Shown here in pieces: positions 27,144-35,471 of a DNA stretch of 64,000 nt (position 1 is its first letter; each line of letters starts with the position of its first letter). The notes beneath the pieces are model-generated. The model was not told the DNA's origin and searched no databases. It saw only the letters and a program-made list of their open reading frames with translations. The stretch covers positions 116,637-180,636 of the forward strand of contig NZ_JACJSI010000003.1 of NCBI RefSeq assembly GCF_014698065.1. The letters are read 5' to 3'. The position numbers were made by a program, and so were the translations under genes. The DNA is from Nostoc flagelliforme FACHB-838. GTDB taxonomy: Bacteria > Cyanobacteriota > Cyanobacteriia > Cyanobacteriales > Nostocaceae.

Positions 27144-27263
27144 TTAAAGCCTTTTTAGCCAAGTGTCTAAAGCAATATCGACTAGCTCATTCAAAGTTTT
27201 TCGAGATTTAATAGCATTTTGATACTCTTGATGTCGTCTTTTATTATTTATAATTTTAACCAT
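27144..27263 (-). CDS. Small overlapping ORF downstream of a Uma2 gene (39 aa)
   Basis: An ATG at 27263 inside the end of the Uma2 gene opens a 39-residue frame: MVKIINNKRRHQEYQNAIKS then RKTLNELVDIALDTWLKRL. It overlaps the Uma2 stop by 16 nt, a layout typical of translational coupling. Basic start and an amphipathic helix at the end (TLNELVDIALDTWLK) look like coding sequence, perhaps a small DNA-binding or accessory protein, or the tail of a decayed gene. No family recognised. Confidence 0.35.
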   Translation of the reverse strand: MVKIINNKRRHQEYQNAIKSRKTLNELVDIALDTWLKRL

Positions 27264-27811
27264 CCAAATAGTTGCCCTACAGTTAATTGTAGATCACTGA
27301 CTAAATCGGGAACTGGTAATATTTCTTGTTCTTCTTGTAAAAGTTCTGGCTGCTGCTTTGGTGGATAGACTAAAACAGAACGATCGCCTGGATCAATTAA
27401 CCAACCTAAACGACTACCATATTTTAAACAATGTAGAATATTTCCGGTTACTTTAGTCTGGCTTTGATCAGGTGAAAGAATCTCAATTGTCCAGTCTGGA
27501 TGCGTGTGAAAAACATTTGCCACATCTCCACTTTCATCTAAAGGAATTCGTTCCCAAGCAAATACAGCGACATCAGGTACAATTGAGCGTCCGCCAAAAG
27601 TACACCGCAATTCTGGGAAAGCTAGAGCAATCTTTCGACTTTCAACTATCTCGTTTATACCTGTGACTAACTTTCCCTGTAATTTACTATGTTTTCCTTG
27701 AGGCATTGGCTTTTGGATAATTTGACCGTTGATGTATTCTGAGCTAGGCTTTGTTTCTGGTAATTTCAAAAACTCTTCTAAGGTTAGGGGTTTAGTTGGT
27801 GATTTTACCAT
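27248..27811 (-). CDS. Uma2-family (DUF820) PD-(D/E)XK protein
   Basis: 187 residues of the Uma2/DUF820 family, which is greatly expanded in cyanobacteria and has a restriction-endonuclease-like fold. Visible signatures: MVKSPTKPLTLEEFLKLPET at the start, YINGQIIQKPMPQGKHS, VPDVAVFAW (metal Asp) and WTIEILSPDQSQTKVTGN (Glu-x-Leu-Ser, replacing the E-x-K). HCLKYGSRLGWLIDPGDRSV completes the core. Function in vivo is unknown. A 39-codon frame overlaps its 3' end. Confidence 0.87.
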   Translation of the reverse strand: MVKSPTKPLTLEEFLKLPETKPSSEYINGQIIQKPMPQGKHSKLQGKLVTGINEIVESRKIALAFPELRCTFGGRSIVPDVAVFAWERIPLDESGDVANVFHTHPDWTIEILSPDQSQTKVTGNILHCLKYGSRLGWLIDPGDRSVLVYPPKQQPELLQEEQEILPVPDLVSDLQLTVGQLFGWLKL

Positions 27812-27841
27812 CTGATTGTACTTCCCATTTAATTTAATTAA

Positions 27842-28573
27842 TTATCCTAAATAAGCCTTTTTAACTCGTTCATCACTAATTAATTCTGATGCTCCACCAG
27901 TTAAGGTAATAGAACCGGCTTCTAGAACATAACCGCGGTCGGCAATTTGTAATGCAAGATTAGCGTTTTGTTCCACTAACAAAATAGTCACGCCTGTAGC
28001 ACGGAGATTTTCAATAATTGAGAAGATTTCGCGGACGATCGCAGGTGCTAAACCTAAGCTAGGCTCGTCTAAGAGTAAGAGTTGTGGTTTACTCATTACA
28101 GCACGAGCGATCGCTAACATTTGTTGTTCACCACCACTGAGGGTTCCTGCTAGTTGATTGCGTCTTTGTGACAAACGCGGAAATAGCTCAAATTGGCGCT
28201 GAATATCTGCTTTTATCTCTGCTTGATTGGAGCGAATATAAGCACCCAAGAGTAAATTATCCAATACTGTTTGCCGCGCTAATACTCTGCGTCCTTCAGG
28301 GCAATGGGCGATACCAAGTTGTACAACTTCGTGAGTTTGGCGACGGTTAATATTATGTCCATTATAGATAATTACGCCACTCTTAGGATTAACTACTTTA
28401 GATATAGCGCGGAGTGTAGTAGTTTTACCCGCACCATTAGCACCAATTAGAGTAACTACCTCGCCTTTTTTAATAATTAAATTAATCTTTTTTAAAGCTT
28501 GGATGCCGCCATAATTAACATCAAGTTCTTGAACTTCTAAAATTGTATACTCTGGTTTGCTATCGGATTTCAT
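27842..28573 (-). CDS. livF: Branched-chain/neutral amino acid ABC importer, ATPase LivF-type
   Basis: One of the two cytoplasmic ATPases of a HAAT-family importer. Walker A is LIGANGAGKTTTLRAISK, the signature is TLSGGEQQMLAIARAVMSKP, and Walker B is LLLLDEPSLGLAP with the switch His replaced by Gln in LLVEQNAN, as usual for LivF. 243 residues is normal. It corresponds to NatE of the Anabaena N-I system by order and size. It is separated from livG by about 1 kb because an opposing Rpn-family gene lies between, so it may need its own promoter. Confidence 0.92.
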   Translation of the reverse strand: MKSDSKPEYTILEVQELDVNYGGIQALKKINLIIKKGEVVTLIGANGAGKTTTLRAISKVVNPKSGVIIYNGHNINRRQTHEVVQLGIAHCPEGRRVLARQTVLDNLLLGAYIRSNQAEIKADIQRQFELFPRLSQRRNQLAGTLSGGEQQMLAIARAVMSKPQLLLLDEPSLGLAPAIVREIFSIIENLRATGVTILLVEQNANLALQIADRGYVLEAGSITLTGGASELISDERVKKAYLG

Positions 28574-28753
28574 CGGCGGCTTACATCCAGAAATGTTAAT
28601 TCAAAACCTAACATACATCAATCATACATTTCTTGAAACAGTGCGAGGGCGAATAGCCCGTCTGAGACTTTGTTTCAATTTAAAAACTAACGCTAGAATA
28701 CTGCAATCTTTAATGATGTACTATTAATTACTGATAAAGATATCAAATGTTCT

Positions 28754-29593
28754 GTGGCAAAAGTAGCAGATATTGGTAGCAAGCGACTAATTAATTTAGC
28801 TCCCGATGCCTGGGTAAAGTGGGTGACACAGCGTCCTGAAGTCGTGGCAAAAGAAATTCTCGGCTCTGAGTTTCATTGGATTAGCCGGGAAACAGATGTG
28901 TTAGTGAAAGCATACAGTGCTACTCACGGAGATTTTCTAGTATTAAATGAACTACAGTTGCGTTACACGGCACAGATGCCTCTACGGATGAGAGCTTATG
29001 CTGCCTTGGCACAAGAACGCTACCGATTGCCAACTTACCCAGTACTGATCAACATTTTACCGCCTTCATCCACCTTAACTATTGTCAATAGTTACGAGCA
29101 GGAATTTTTGGGATTACGTGCCATCCAAGATTATCGTGTGATTAATTTGTGGGAAATCGATGCTGAAGTGGTATTTGAGCAATCACTACCATCCTTATTA
29201 CCCTTTGTGCCAATCCTGCGAGGAGGGGGAGAGGTATCAGTTGTGCAACGAGCATTACAGGCGCTACGAGCCGATGAACAGTTGAACGAATTAGAATCAT
29301 TGCTGGCATTTTTTGCTAGCTTTGTGTTAGACACGCCTTTAGTGCAACAAATCATGAGGTGGGATATGGCAGTATTGCGAGAATCGCCTTGGTATCAGGA
29401 AATTGAGCAAAAAGGTATTCAGCAGGGTGCGCGACGGCAGCTAATCCGCGTATTGGAACAACGCTTTGGCGAAATTCCTCATGAAGTGGAAGTAAGGTTT
29501 GAGGGCGAGAGTGTGGAAAAATTGGAAAGCTTAATGGATAGCGCGATCGCTGTGAGTTCTTTAGAAGAATTTGTGAGTATTTTGTCTACATAA
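28754..29593 (+). CDS. Rpn-family/DUF4351 protein inserted in the liv gene group
   Basis: 279 residues resembling the recombination-promoting nuclease/putative transposase (Rpn, PD-(D/E)XK) family with a DUF4351-type C-terminus. Seen: ISRETDVLVKAYSATHGDFL then LVLNELQLRYTAQMPLRM (E-x-Q in the nuclease core), and the C-terminal RRQLIRVLEQRFGEIPHEV with SVEKLESLMDSAIAVSSLEE. Start codon is GTG at 28754. It is the only plus-strand gene between livF and livG and ends 3 bp from the livG stop. Such genes multiply in cyanobacterial genomes and behave like selfish elements; activity unknown. Confidence 0.75.
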   Translation: MAKVADIGSKRLINLAPDAWVKWVTQRPEVVAKEILGSEFHWISRETDVLVKAYSATHGDFLVLNELQLRYTAQMPLRMRAYAALAQERYRLPTYPVLINILPPSSTLTIVNSYEQEFLGLRAIQDYRVINLWEIDAEVVFEQSLPSLLPFVPILRGGGEVSVVQRALQALRADEQLNELESLLAFFASFVLDTPLVQQIMRWDMAVLRESPWYQEIEQKGIQQGARRQLIRVLEQRFGEIPHEVEVRFEGESVEKLESLMDSAIAVSSLEEFVSILST

Positions 29594-29595
29594 AT

Positions 29596-30387
29596 TCATT
29601 CATTTCCCAAATAAGCTTCAATTACAGCCGGATCATTTCTAACTATAGATGGTTCACCCAATGCAATTAATTGCCCAAAATCTAACACCGCAATGCGATC
29701 GCACAAACCCATAACCAATGGTACATGGTGTTCTATGAGGATGATCGTTAAATTGAAGCGATCGCGCAGGCTACGGATAAATTCACTCAATTGCTGCTTT
29801 TCATTGGGGTTCATCCCCGCCGCCGGTTCGTCGAGGAGTAAAATTTGCGGTTGTAATGCCAAAGCGCGGGCAATTTCTAGCCGACGCTGATCGCCGTAAG
29901 CAAAGTTTTTAGCTTTTTCGTCAGCGCGATCGCTCAATCCCACCAAATCCAATAAATCTAAAGCTTTTTGCTTAGTTTTTAATTCTTCACTAGGCGCTGG
30001 TGGTAATCCTAAAACACCTGTAATCATATTACTTTTAGTGTGTAAATGTCGGGCGATTATCACATTTTCTAACGCCGACAATTCCCCAAACAAGCGGATA
30101 TTTTGGAATGTACGGGCGATACCTAAAGCAGCAATTCGATGGGGACGCAGTTGAGAAACTTCTGCACCTTGATAAATTAATTTACCGCTAGAAGGTGGAA
30201 TGAAAGCAGTAATTAAATTAAACAGTGTTGTTTTCCCAGCACCATTAGGGCCAATCAGTCCAAAAATCTCATGTTTATTTACACTAAAAGATACATTATT
30301 TACCGCCACTAAACCACCAAAGCGGCGAGTCAATGCTCTTGCTTCTAAGACAATACTGCTGTTAGTTTGTGAAATACTATGTAACAT
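29596..30387 (-). CDS. livG: Branched-chain/neutral amino acid ABC importer, ATPase LivG-type
   Basis: Second ATPase of the importer. Walker A LIGPNGAGKTTLFNLITAF, family-specific GIARTFQNIRLFGELSALEN, signature YGDQRRLEIARALALQPQIL, and Walker B LLLDEPAAGMNPNEKQ; the switch His is kept in ILIEHHVPLVMGLCDRI. 263 residues, standard for LivG (NatA-like in the Anabaena N-I system). It follows livM by 54 bp, a stretch largely made of a dispersed repeat. Confidence 0.92.
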   Translation of the reverse strand: MLHSISQTNSSIVLEARALTRRFGGLVAVNNVSFSVNKHEIFGLIGPNGAGKTTLFNLITAFIPPSSGKLIYQGAEVSQLRPHRIAALGIARTFQNIRLFGELSALENVIIARHLHTKSNMITGVLGLPPAPSEELKTKQKALDLLDLVGLSDRADEKAKNFAYGDQRRLEIARALALQPQILLLDEPAAGMNPNEKQQLSEFIRSLRDRFNLTIILIEHHVPLVMGLCDRIAVLDFGQLIALGEPSIVRNDPAVIEAYLGNE

Positions 30388-30440
30388 TTTTGCATATTAT
30401 TATGAATATATGAACCATGCAATAACTCTCTAAAACTTTT

Positions 30441-30480
30441 CTTACTTCGCGCCCTTTGCGTGCTTGGCGGTTCGTTTTTT
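30441..30480 (-). repeat. Dispersed 'aaccgccaagcacgcaaagggcgcg' repeat, copy 2
   Basis: On the minus strand this reads AACGAACCGCCAAGCACGC then AAAGGGCGCGAAG, the same family as 17015-17046. It encodes the last livM residues (RTAKHAKGAK) and the stop region. Confidence 0.75.
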
Positions 30481-31386
30481 CCTCTGAAAAATATCTGGAG
30501 TAATTAGCCCTTGGGGAAAAAAGATTGTACCTATTACTATTAGTAAGCCAAAAATAATTAATCTCCCATCGCGCAAAAACTGTGCTAGCCAACTAGGTAA
30601 ACCACCAGTATCAGCAAGGCTTCGCAGAATTTCTGGTAAGGCTGTAAACACCATACCTCCAACTACCGGCCCTAAAAAACTTCTCGAACCACCAATTAAA
30701 ACAAAAGTTAAATATATAATACTGCTATCAAAAGTACCTTGACGAGCATTCCAGGTATTAAGGAAGTGGGCGCTAATTGCACCTACCATCCCTGCAAGTA
30801 TAGCCCCTAAAGTAAAGGCTAAAACTTTGTAATAAGTTGGATCAATTCCCATTGCACCCGCAGCTAATTCATCTTCGCGGATAGCGATAAAAGCCCTTCC
30901 TACGCGGATGCGTTCTAAACGGTAAAGTAACACCATACTAATTAATAGTAATGGCAAAGCAATCCATAAATATTCAAGTTGTGTTTGGAAAGGTTGAGGA
31001 ATACCAAAAATTCCGACAGCACCGCCTGTAATGTCTAGATTGAGGGAGATGACGCGCAGAACTTCTACAAAAGCGATAGTTGCGATCGCTAAATAGATTC
31101 CTCGCAATCTTAATGCTGGGATTCCCACCAATACACCTAATAAACCACAAATTATTCCAGCAACTAACATTTCCAATAACAACAATGGAATGGGAAATAA
31201 ACTATTGCTAGAGGTTAAGATTGTTGTAGATAAAATTGCGGCAATATACCCACCTAAAGCATAAAAGCCTGGACTAGCTAAAGACAATTGCCCTGTCATT
31301 AGCGGTAAGTAAAGCGATAACCCTAGTAGCGCCCCCAATACCATAGAAACAATTAGAGAACCGTAAGTAGCAAAAAAGTCAGTCAT
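30442..31386 (-). CDS. livM: Branched-chain/neutral amino acid ABC importer, permease LivM-type
   Basis: Inner-membrane permease subunit, 314 residues, with about eight to ten helices (e.g. VSMVLGALLGLSLYLPLMTG, AIATIAFVEVLRVISLNL). The ABC-interaction loop is AIREDELAAGAMGIDPTYYK, characteristic of LivM proteins; GGSRSFLGPVVGGMVFTALP is the second conserved block. NatC-like in the Anabaena system. The last ~12 residues (KRTAKHAKGAK) are encoded by a dispersed repeat and are probably not native. It lies between livH and livG on the same strand. Confidence 0.92.
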   Translation of the reverse strand: MTDFFATYGSLIVSMVLGALLGLSLYLPLMTGQLSLASPGFYALGGYIAAILSTTILTSSNSLFPIPLLLLEMLVAGIICGLLGVLVGIPALRLRGIYLAIATIAFVEVLRVISLNLDITGGAVGIFGIPQPFQTQLEYLWIALPLLLISMVLLYRLERIRVGRAFIAIREDELAAGAMGIDPTYYKVLAFTLGAILAGMVGAISAHFLNTWNARQGTFDSSIIYLTFVLIGGSRSFLGPVVGGMVFTALPEILRSLADTGGLPSWLAQFLRDGRLIIFGLLIVIGTIFFPQGLITPDIFQRKKRTAKHAKGAK

Positions 31387-31530
31387 TTTAATACATTGTG
31401 ATTAAGCTTAATCAAACTATCACTTTTATCAACTACTAAGCTGTTAACATTTGCTCTGCTGTCAACTCTTCCAAAAATTGCTCAAAAGTTAGTTTTTACT
31501 TAGTGTATGTTTTCATCTGGCTACGTTTCT

Positions 31531-32481
31531 TTAAACCTTCTGAATAAACCGTCGTCCTAGCAAACCTTGGGGTCTAACTAATAGCATCATAAACAAAATT
31601 CCAAAGGCTACTGCGTCTTTATATCCAGAGTATTCGGTGGGTACAAATGCCTCCACTAATCCAATTACCAAGCCTCCCACTACCGCACCAGGAATACTAC
31701 CTAAACCACCTAAGACAATTACCGCTAAACCCCGCAAACCAAAAGCAATGCCGAAATATGGCCCTGCAATACTAACACTAGAGGCGACTAAAGTTCCTGC
31801 TAATCCTGCTAAAAAACTGCTGATGAAGAATGTTAAAATTATAAAGCGATCGCTATTAATTCCTAACAAACTAGCTGTAGTTGGATCTTCTGCGATCGCT
31901 TGCATTGCCTTACCATATTTAGTCCGATTGATAAAATAGGTAAGAATAGCCACAATCACTACTGATACAGTAAAAATTACCACCTGAACGCTGCGGATCG
32001 GAATTGGATTTTCTTGACTACCGAAGTTAATCGCAGGTGGCAAATTGCCATAAGTATTTGCAGGGTATGTGTAACTTTCTGCGCCTACTAAATACTGGAT
32101 TAAATTCACAATTACTACTGCTACCCCTAAACTGGAAACAACAGTTAGTAAAGGATCAGATCCTTGACGGCGTAGAGGTTGAAAAGCAACGCGTTCCATC
32201 ACAACCCCTACCAATCCCGCCAAGATGCTTCCTAAAATCAAAGATATAGCAAAAGGTAATTTTATCGGTAGGGCTGCATTAGCCAACAAGCCATTAAATC
32301 CAAAGTTCCCACCCATAAGTGCATAAGTGAAATATGCACCCAAGGTAAAAATCGCGCCATGAGCTAAATTAATAATGCCCAAAATAGAATAAACCAAGGT
32401 ATAACCTAAGGCAAAAATTGCATAGACGCTACCAATGGATAACCCATTTAATAATTGCTGCAAAAATAGATTTATATTCAT
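31531..32481 (-). CDS. livH: Branched-chain/neutral amino acid ABC importer, permease LivH-type
   Basis: Inner-membrane permease subunit, 316 residues. Characteristic LivH start NGLSIGSVYAIFALGYTLVY then SILGIINLAHGAIFTLGAYF; later QAIAEDPTTASLLGINSDRF, the ABC-contact loop, and VIVLGGLGSIPGAVVGGLVI. About eight transmembrane segments. NatD-like. It follows the binding-protein gene by 7 bp, so the two are co-transcribed and perhaps translationally coupled. A 144-bp gap then precedes livM. Confidence 0.93.
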   Translation of the reverse strand: MNINLFLQQLLNGLSIGSVYAIFALGYTLVYSILGIINLAHGAIFTLGAYFTYALMGGNFGFNGLLANAALPIKLPFAISLILGSILAGLVGVVMERVAFQPLRRQGSDPLLTVVSSLGVAVVIVNLIQYLVGAESYTYPANTYGNLPPAINFGSQENPIPIRSVQVVIFTVSVVIVAILTYFINRTKYGKAMQAIAEDPTTASLLGINSDRFIILTFFISSFLAGLAGTLVASSVSIAGPYFGIAFGLRGLAVIVLGGLGSIPGAVVGGLVIGLVEAFVPTEYSGYKDAVAFGILFMMLLVRPQGLLGRRFIQKV

Positions 32482-32488
32482 GTAGCAA

Positions 32489-33739
32489 CTATTTTAAAAA
32501 TGTGAATTTACCTTGACTTCCGTCGTTTTGCATCTTTATTTGGGCTACATAAAAATCTTTTTGTACAACTTCGCCTATGGGAGTAAAACCAATTTCGCCC
32601 AACGGTGTATTGTATGTTCCTCCAAGTATCTGTTTGTTTAACTGCGTCCGTAATTCTGGTAGCTGTAATTTGTTGACTTTGCTGTTTTTATCTAAAGATT
32701 GGAGTGCTTCAACATAAACCTGGACTGCTGCAAAAGCTTGAGCGCTAAATTGTGGTGGTTCTTTTTTATATTCGTCAATATAAGCTTTACGAAAGGCAGC
32801 GTTAATTTCGCTTGGATGTTCTGGACTGTAAGCTTGAGCAATCAATACGCCATCACAAAGTGCTTTACAAACTGACAATAAATTTGATGTATTTAAACCA
32901 TTTCCACCCACAATTAAGCCTTTATAACCAAGTTCCCGCAATTGTCGGACTAAATTACCACCATCAGCAGCCAAGCCGGAAATAATTACTAAATCTGGCT
33001 TTAAATTAATCGCATTGGTAGCTTGGCTTTGAAAATCTGTATCACTGGTTTGGAACTTTTGTACTGTTACCAATTCCAGCCCTTGATCCTTAACTGTTTG
33101 CTGAAATATTTCTGTTTCTGACTTGCTAAATGCATCATTTTGAGCGTAGAAAACTGCGACTTTTTTAAGTTGCGGGTTCTGTTTAAGTGCAGCTTTCACC
33201 GAATTGGGTGCAACAACAGAAACTGGTGCAGAAACACGAGCAACGTAATCACCAATTTCCGGAATATTTTTAGCAGTATTTGATGGGCCAATAATTGGTA
33301 CTTTGGCACGTTCGGCAACGGGAGCAGCACTGAAGGCTTGCTGTGATAAAGTCGGGCCGACAATACCAATAACTTTATCTTTGTTAATTAAAGTTTGAAA
33401 AGCGTTAATTGCCCCTGCTTCATCACCGCTAGTATCTTGAAATACCAATTTAATGGGTGTGCCATTAACACCACCTTTATTATTAAAATACTTTTCAGCA
33501 AGTTTAGCTCCAGCGACTTGCTCTTGACCTAGTAATGCCACGTTACTAGTTTGGGCAACAGCAATACCTATGGGAATAGCACTTGACAGTGTACCCGTTG
33601 TTGCTGTGGTATTGGTTGCAGTGCTATCTGGACTATTAGTTGGAGAAGTTGTCACTGTGCTAGTGCCACCACCACAACCTGTTAGTAGCAAAGTGCAAGT
33701 TGATAATAATGCTGTTGTCCGAGCGATCGCGTTGTTCAT
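32489..33739 (-). CDS. livK: Branched-chain/neutral amino acid ABC importer, binding lipoprotein LivK-type
   Basis: Periplasmic solute-binding protein anchored as a lipoprotein: the leader MNNAIARTTALLSTCTLLLT precedes the lipobox LLTGC (Cys at about residue 22). A Ser/Thr-rich linker follows, then a Peripla_BP_6 domain with IPIGIAVAQTSNVALLGQEQ, YFNNKGGVNGTPIKLVFQD, GIVGPTLSQQAFSAAPVAER and VPIIGPSNTAKNIPEIGDYV. 416 residues. NatB-like. First gene of the importer transcript; ligand (leucine-type, neutral or urea) cannot be read from sequence, although no urease or urea genes are near. Confidence 0.92.
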   Translation of the reverse strand: MNNAIARTTALLSTCTLLLTGCGGGTSTVTTSPTNSPDSTATNTTATTGTLSSAIPIGIAVAQTSNVALLGQEQVAGAKLAEKYFNNKGGVNGTPIKLVFQDTSGDEAGAINAFQTLINKDKVIGIVGPTLSQQAFSAAPVAERAKVPIIGPSNTAKNIPEIGDYVARVSAPVSVVAPNSVKAALKQNPQLKKVAVFYAQNDAFSKSETEIFQQTVKDQGLELVTVQKFQTSDTDFQSQATNAINLKPDLVIISGLAADGGNLVRQLRELGYKGLIVGGNGLNTSNLLSVCKALCDGVLIAQAYSPEHPSEINAAFRKAYIDEYKKEPPQFSAQAFAAVQVYVEALQSLDKNSKVNKLQLPELRTQLNKQILGGTYNTPLGEIGFTPIGEVVQKDFYVAQIKMQNDGSQGKFTFLK

Positions 33740-34355
33740 CGTTAGATAGTCATGTAGTTATCAGATAGTCGGCATACGCATCCATCTGCAAACAAAATGA
33801 CGCAGATTCATACCTTTGCCCGAATTCTATTAAATCATTCTTATTTCACCATGCAAAGACAAATATTCAAAGTCTTTATAAATACACAATTATTATAATT
33901 AGCAATGATTTTATCATTTCCAGGTAAAACTTGGGAATCGTTAAGCGTAAGCGCTGTCAGGTGTCAAATGTTCTAGTCTAACTTAGGTATCTCAACTCAT
34001 CAGCCGATTAGCAACGAGTATTCAACTACGTTAATGTTTGTCCAGATTTAAATTGTGAATATAAACAAACTTTTACCTAAAACTTACTTTGATATAGTTT
34101 AATTTAATTAGTGTTGATGTAACAGCTGAGAATAGCAAATATATCACACGAAAATTGTGAGTTTTAACTAGACATTGTAAAGCTTTGTAACTGTTTTCCG
34201 TAACTCTAGAGCTGAAACTGATTCCAAATATGTGAGTGATTTCATCGTTCAATATCACTCAAACTGAATGAAAAACTCAGGAATAAAACTTTACATTTGT
34301 CTAACTTTTTCCAACCAAACACAGACTGGTATTAAGGAGGAAGACATTAGATTTT
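33740..34355. other. Intergenic region between livK and the propeller gene
   Basis: A 616-bp AT-rich gap holding the divergent promoters of livK and the lectin-like gene. Purine-rich AAGGAGGA at about 34334-34341 precedes the lectin ATG by about 15 nt, rather far for a ribosome site. The 61-residue minus frame at 34073-34258 lacks family features. Nothing else recognised. Confidence 0.5.
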
Positions 34356-35372
34356 ATGAAAAGGAAATTTTCAATTTTAGCAGGCACAACATCGGTGATT
34401 TTATCCCTGGTAAGCCAACCAGTTCTTGCCGTTTGGAATGGGCCTCAGAGTCTGGGAGGTATAGCCACCTCAAATCCTAGTTGTACTTCCTTAGGTACAA
34501 ATCAGGTTATCTGTGCCGTTCGAGGAACCGATAATGCACTTTTTGTGAATCGGTTTAATGGCAGTTCTTGGAGTGGGTATCAGAGTCTGGGAGGTATAAT
34601 CACCTCAAACCCTAGTTGTGCTTCTTTAGGTACAAATCAGGCTATCTGTGCGGGTCTAGGAACTGATAATGCACTTTATGTGAATCGATTTAATGGCAGT
34701 TCTTGGAGTGGGTATCAGAATCTGGGAGGTATAGCTACCTCAGATCCTAGTTGTACTTCCTTAGGTACAAATCAGGCTATTTGTGCCGTCCGAGGAACCG
34801 ATAATGCACTTTTTGTGAATCGGTTTAATGGCAGTTCTTGGAGTGGGTATCAGAGTCTCGGAGGTATAATCACCTCAAACCCTAGTTGTACTTCTTTCGG
34901 TACAAATCAGGCTATCTGTGCAGGTCTAGGAACCAATAATGCACTTTTTGTGAATCGGTTTAATGGCAGTTCTTGGAGTGGTTATCAGAATCTGGGAGGT
35001 ATAGCCACCTCAGATCCTAGCTGTACTCGCTTAGGTACAAGTGAGGCTATCTGTACCGTCCGAGGAACCGATAATGCACTGTTTGTGAATCGGTTTAATG
35101 GCAGTTCTTGGAGTGGGTATCAGAGTCTGGGAGGTATAGTCACCTCAAACCCTAGTTGTGCTTCTTTCGGTACAAGTCAGGCTATCTGTGCGGGTCTAGG
35201 AACTGATAATGCACTTTATGTGAATCGGTTTAATGGCAGTTCCTGGAGTGGTTATCAGAATCTGGGAGGTATATACACCTCAGATCCTAGTTGTACTCGC
35301 TTAGGTACAAGTCAGGCTATCTGTGCCGGTCTCGGAACCAATAATGCACTTTTTGTTAATACTGGCCCATAG
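34356..35372 (+). CDS. Secreted seven-repeat beta-propeller, PLL-lectin-like
   Basis: 338 residues: a signal peptide (MKRKFSILAGTTSVILSLVS, likely cut after VLA, residue 25) and seven nearly identical 45-residue repeats (about 27-337). A unit reads WSGYQSLGG, then TSNPSC, LGTNQAIC, RGTDNALFVN and RFNGSS. The GTDNAL-(Y/F) and SW-GY-LGG pattern matches the repeat of the PLL family of seven-bladed fucose-binding propeller lectins. The first half-repeat (WNGPQSLGG) and last (NALFVNTGP) would close the ring. Each repeat has two Cys (PSC and AIC), so one disulphide per blade is likely outside the cell; I do not recall this in PLL. Sugar binding is inferred. The gene stands alone and ends in a strong hairpin. 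Confidence 0.8.
   Translation: MKRKFSILAGTTSVILSLVSQPVLAVWNGPQSLGGIATSNPSCTSLGTNQVICAVRGTDNALFVNRFNGSSWSGYQSLGGIITSNPSCASLGTNQAICAGLGTDNALYVNRFNGSSWSGYQNLGGIATSDPSCTSLGTNQAICAVRGTDNALFVNRFNGSSWSGYQSLGGIITSNPSCTSFGTNQAICAGLGTNNALFVNRFNGSSWSGYQNLGGIATSDPSCTRLGTSEAICTVRGTDNALFVNRFNGSSWSGYQSLGGIVTSNPSCASFGTSQAICAGLGTDNALYVNRFNGSSWSGYQNLGGIYTSDPSCTRLGTSQAICAGLGTNNALFVNTGP
34434..35369 (+). repeat. Seven tandem 135-bp coding repeats
   Basis: The repeats alternate in type: units 1, 3 and 5 carry VRGTDNALF, units 2, 4, 6 and 7 carry GLGT(D/N)NAL. This makes a 270-bp higher-order period and indicates duplication in pairs. Near-identity at DNA level implies recent expansion or gene conversion. Confidence 0.9.
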
Positions 35373-35398
35373 TTAGGAATTTTCAGTCCTAGAGTCTT

Positions 35399-35422
35399 AG
35401 GGGCGCAAGTCTTTGCGCCCCT
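35399..35422 (+). terminator. Terminator of the propeller gene
   Basis: Perfect 10-bp stem AGGGGCGCAA (35399-35408) / TTGCGCCCCT (35413-35422) with loop GTCT, 27 bp after the stop, then an A/T-rich stretch. The same hairpin type recurs as an intergenic repeat in Nostoc genomes as far as I recall. Confidence 0.75.
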
Positions 35423-35471
35423 ATAAATATAGAAATAATTATGGGATAATTTATTTTTTGCAAGTCCCTTA

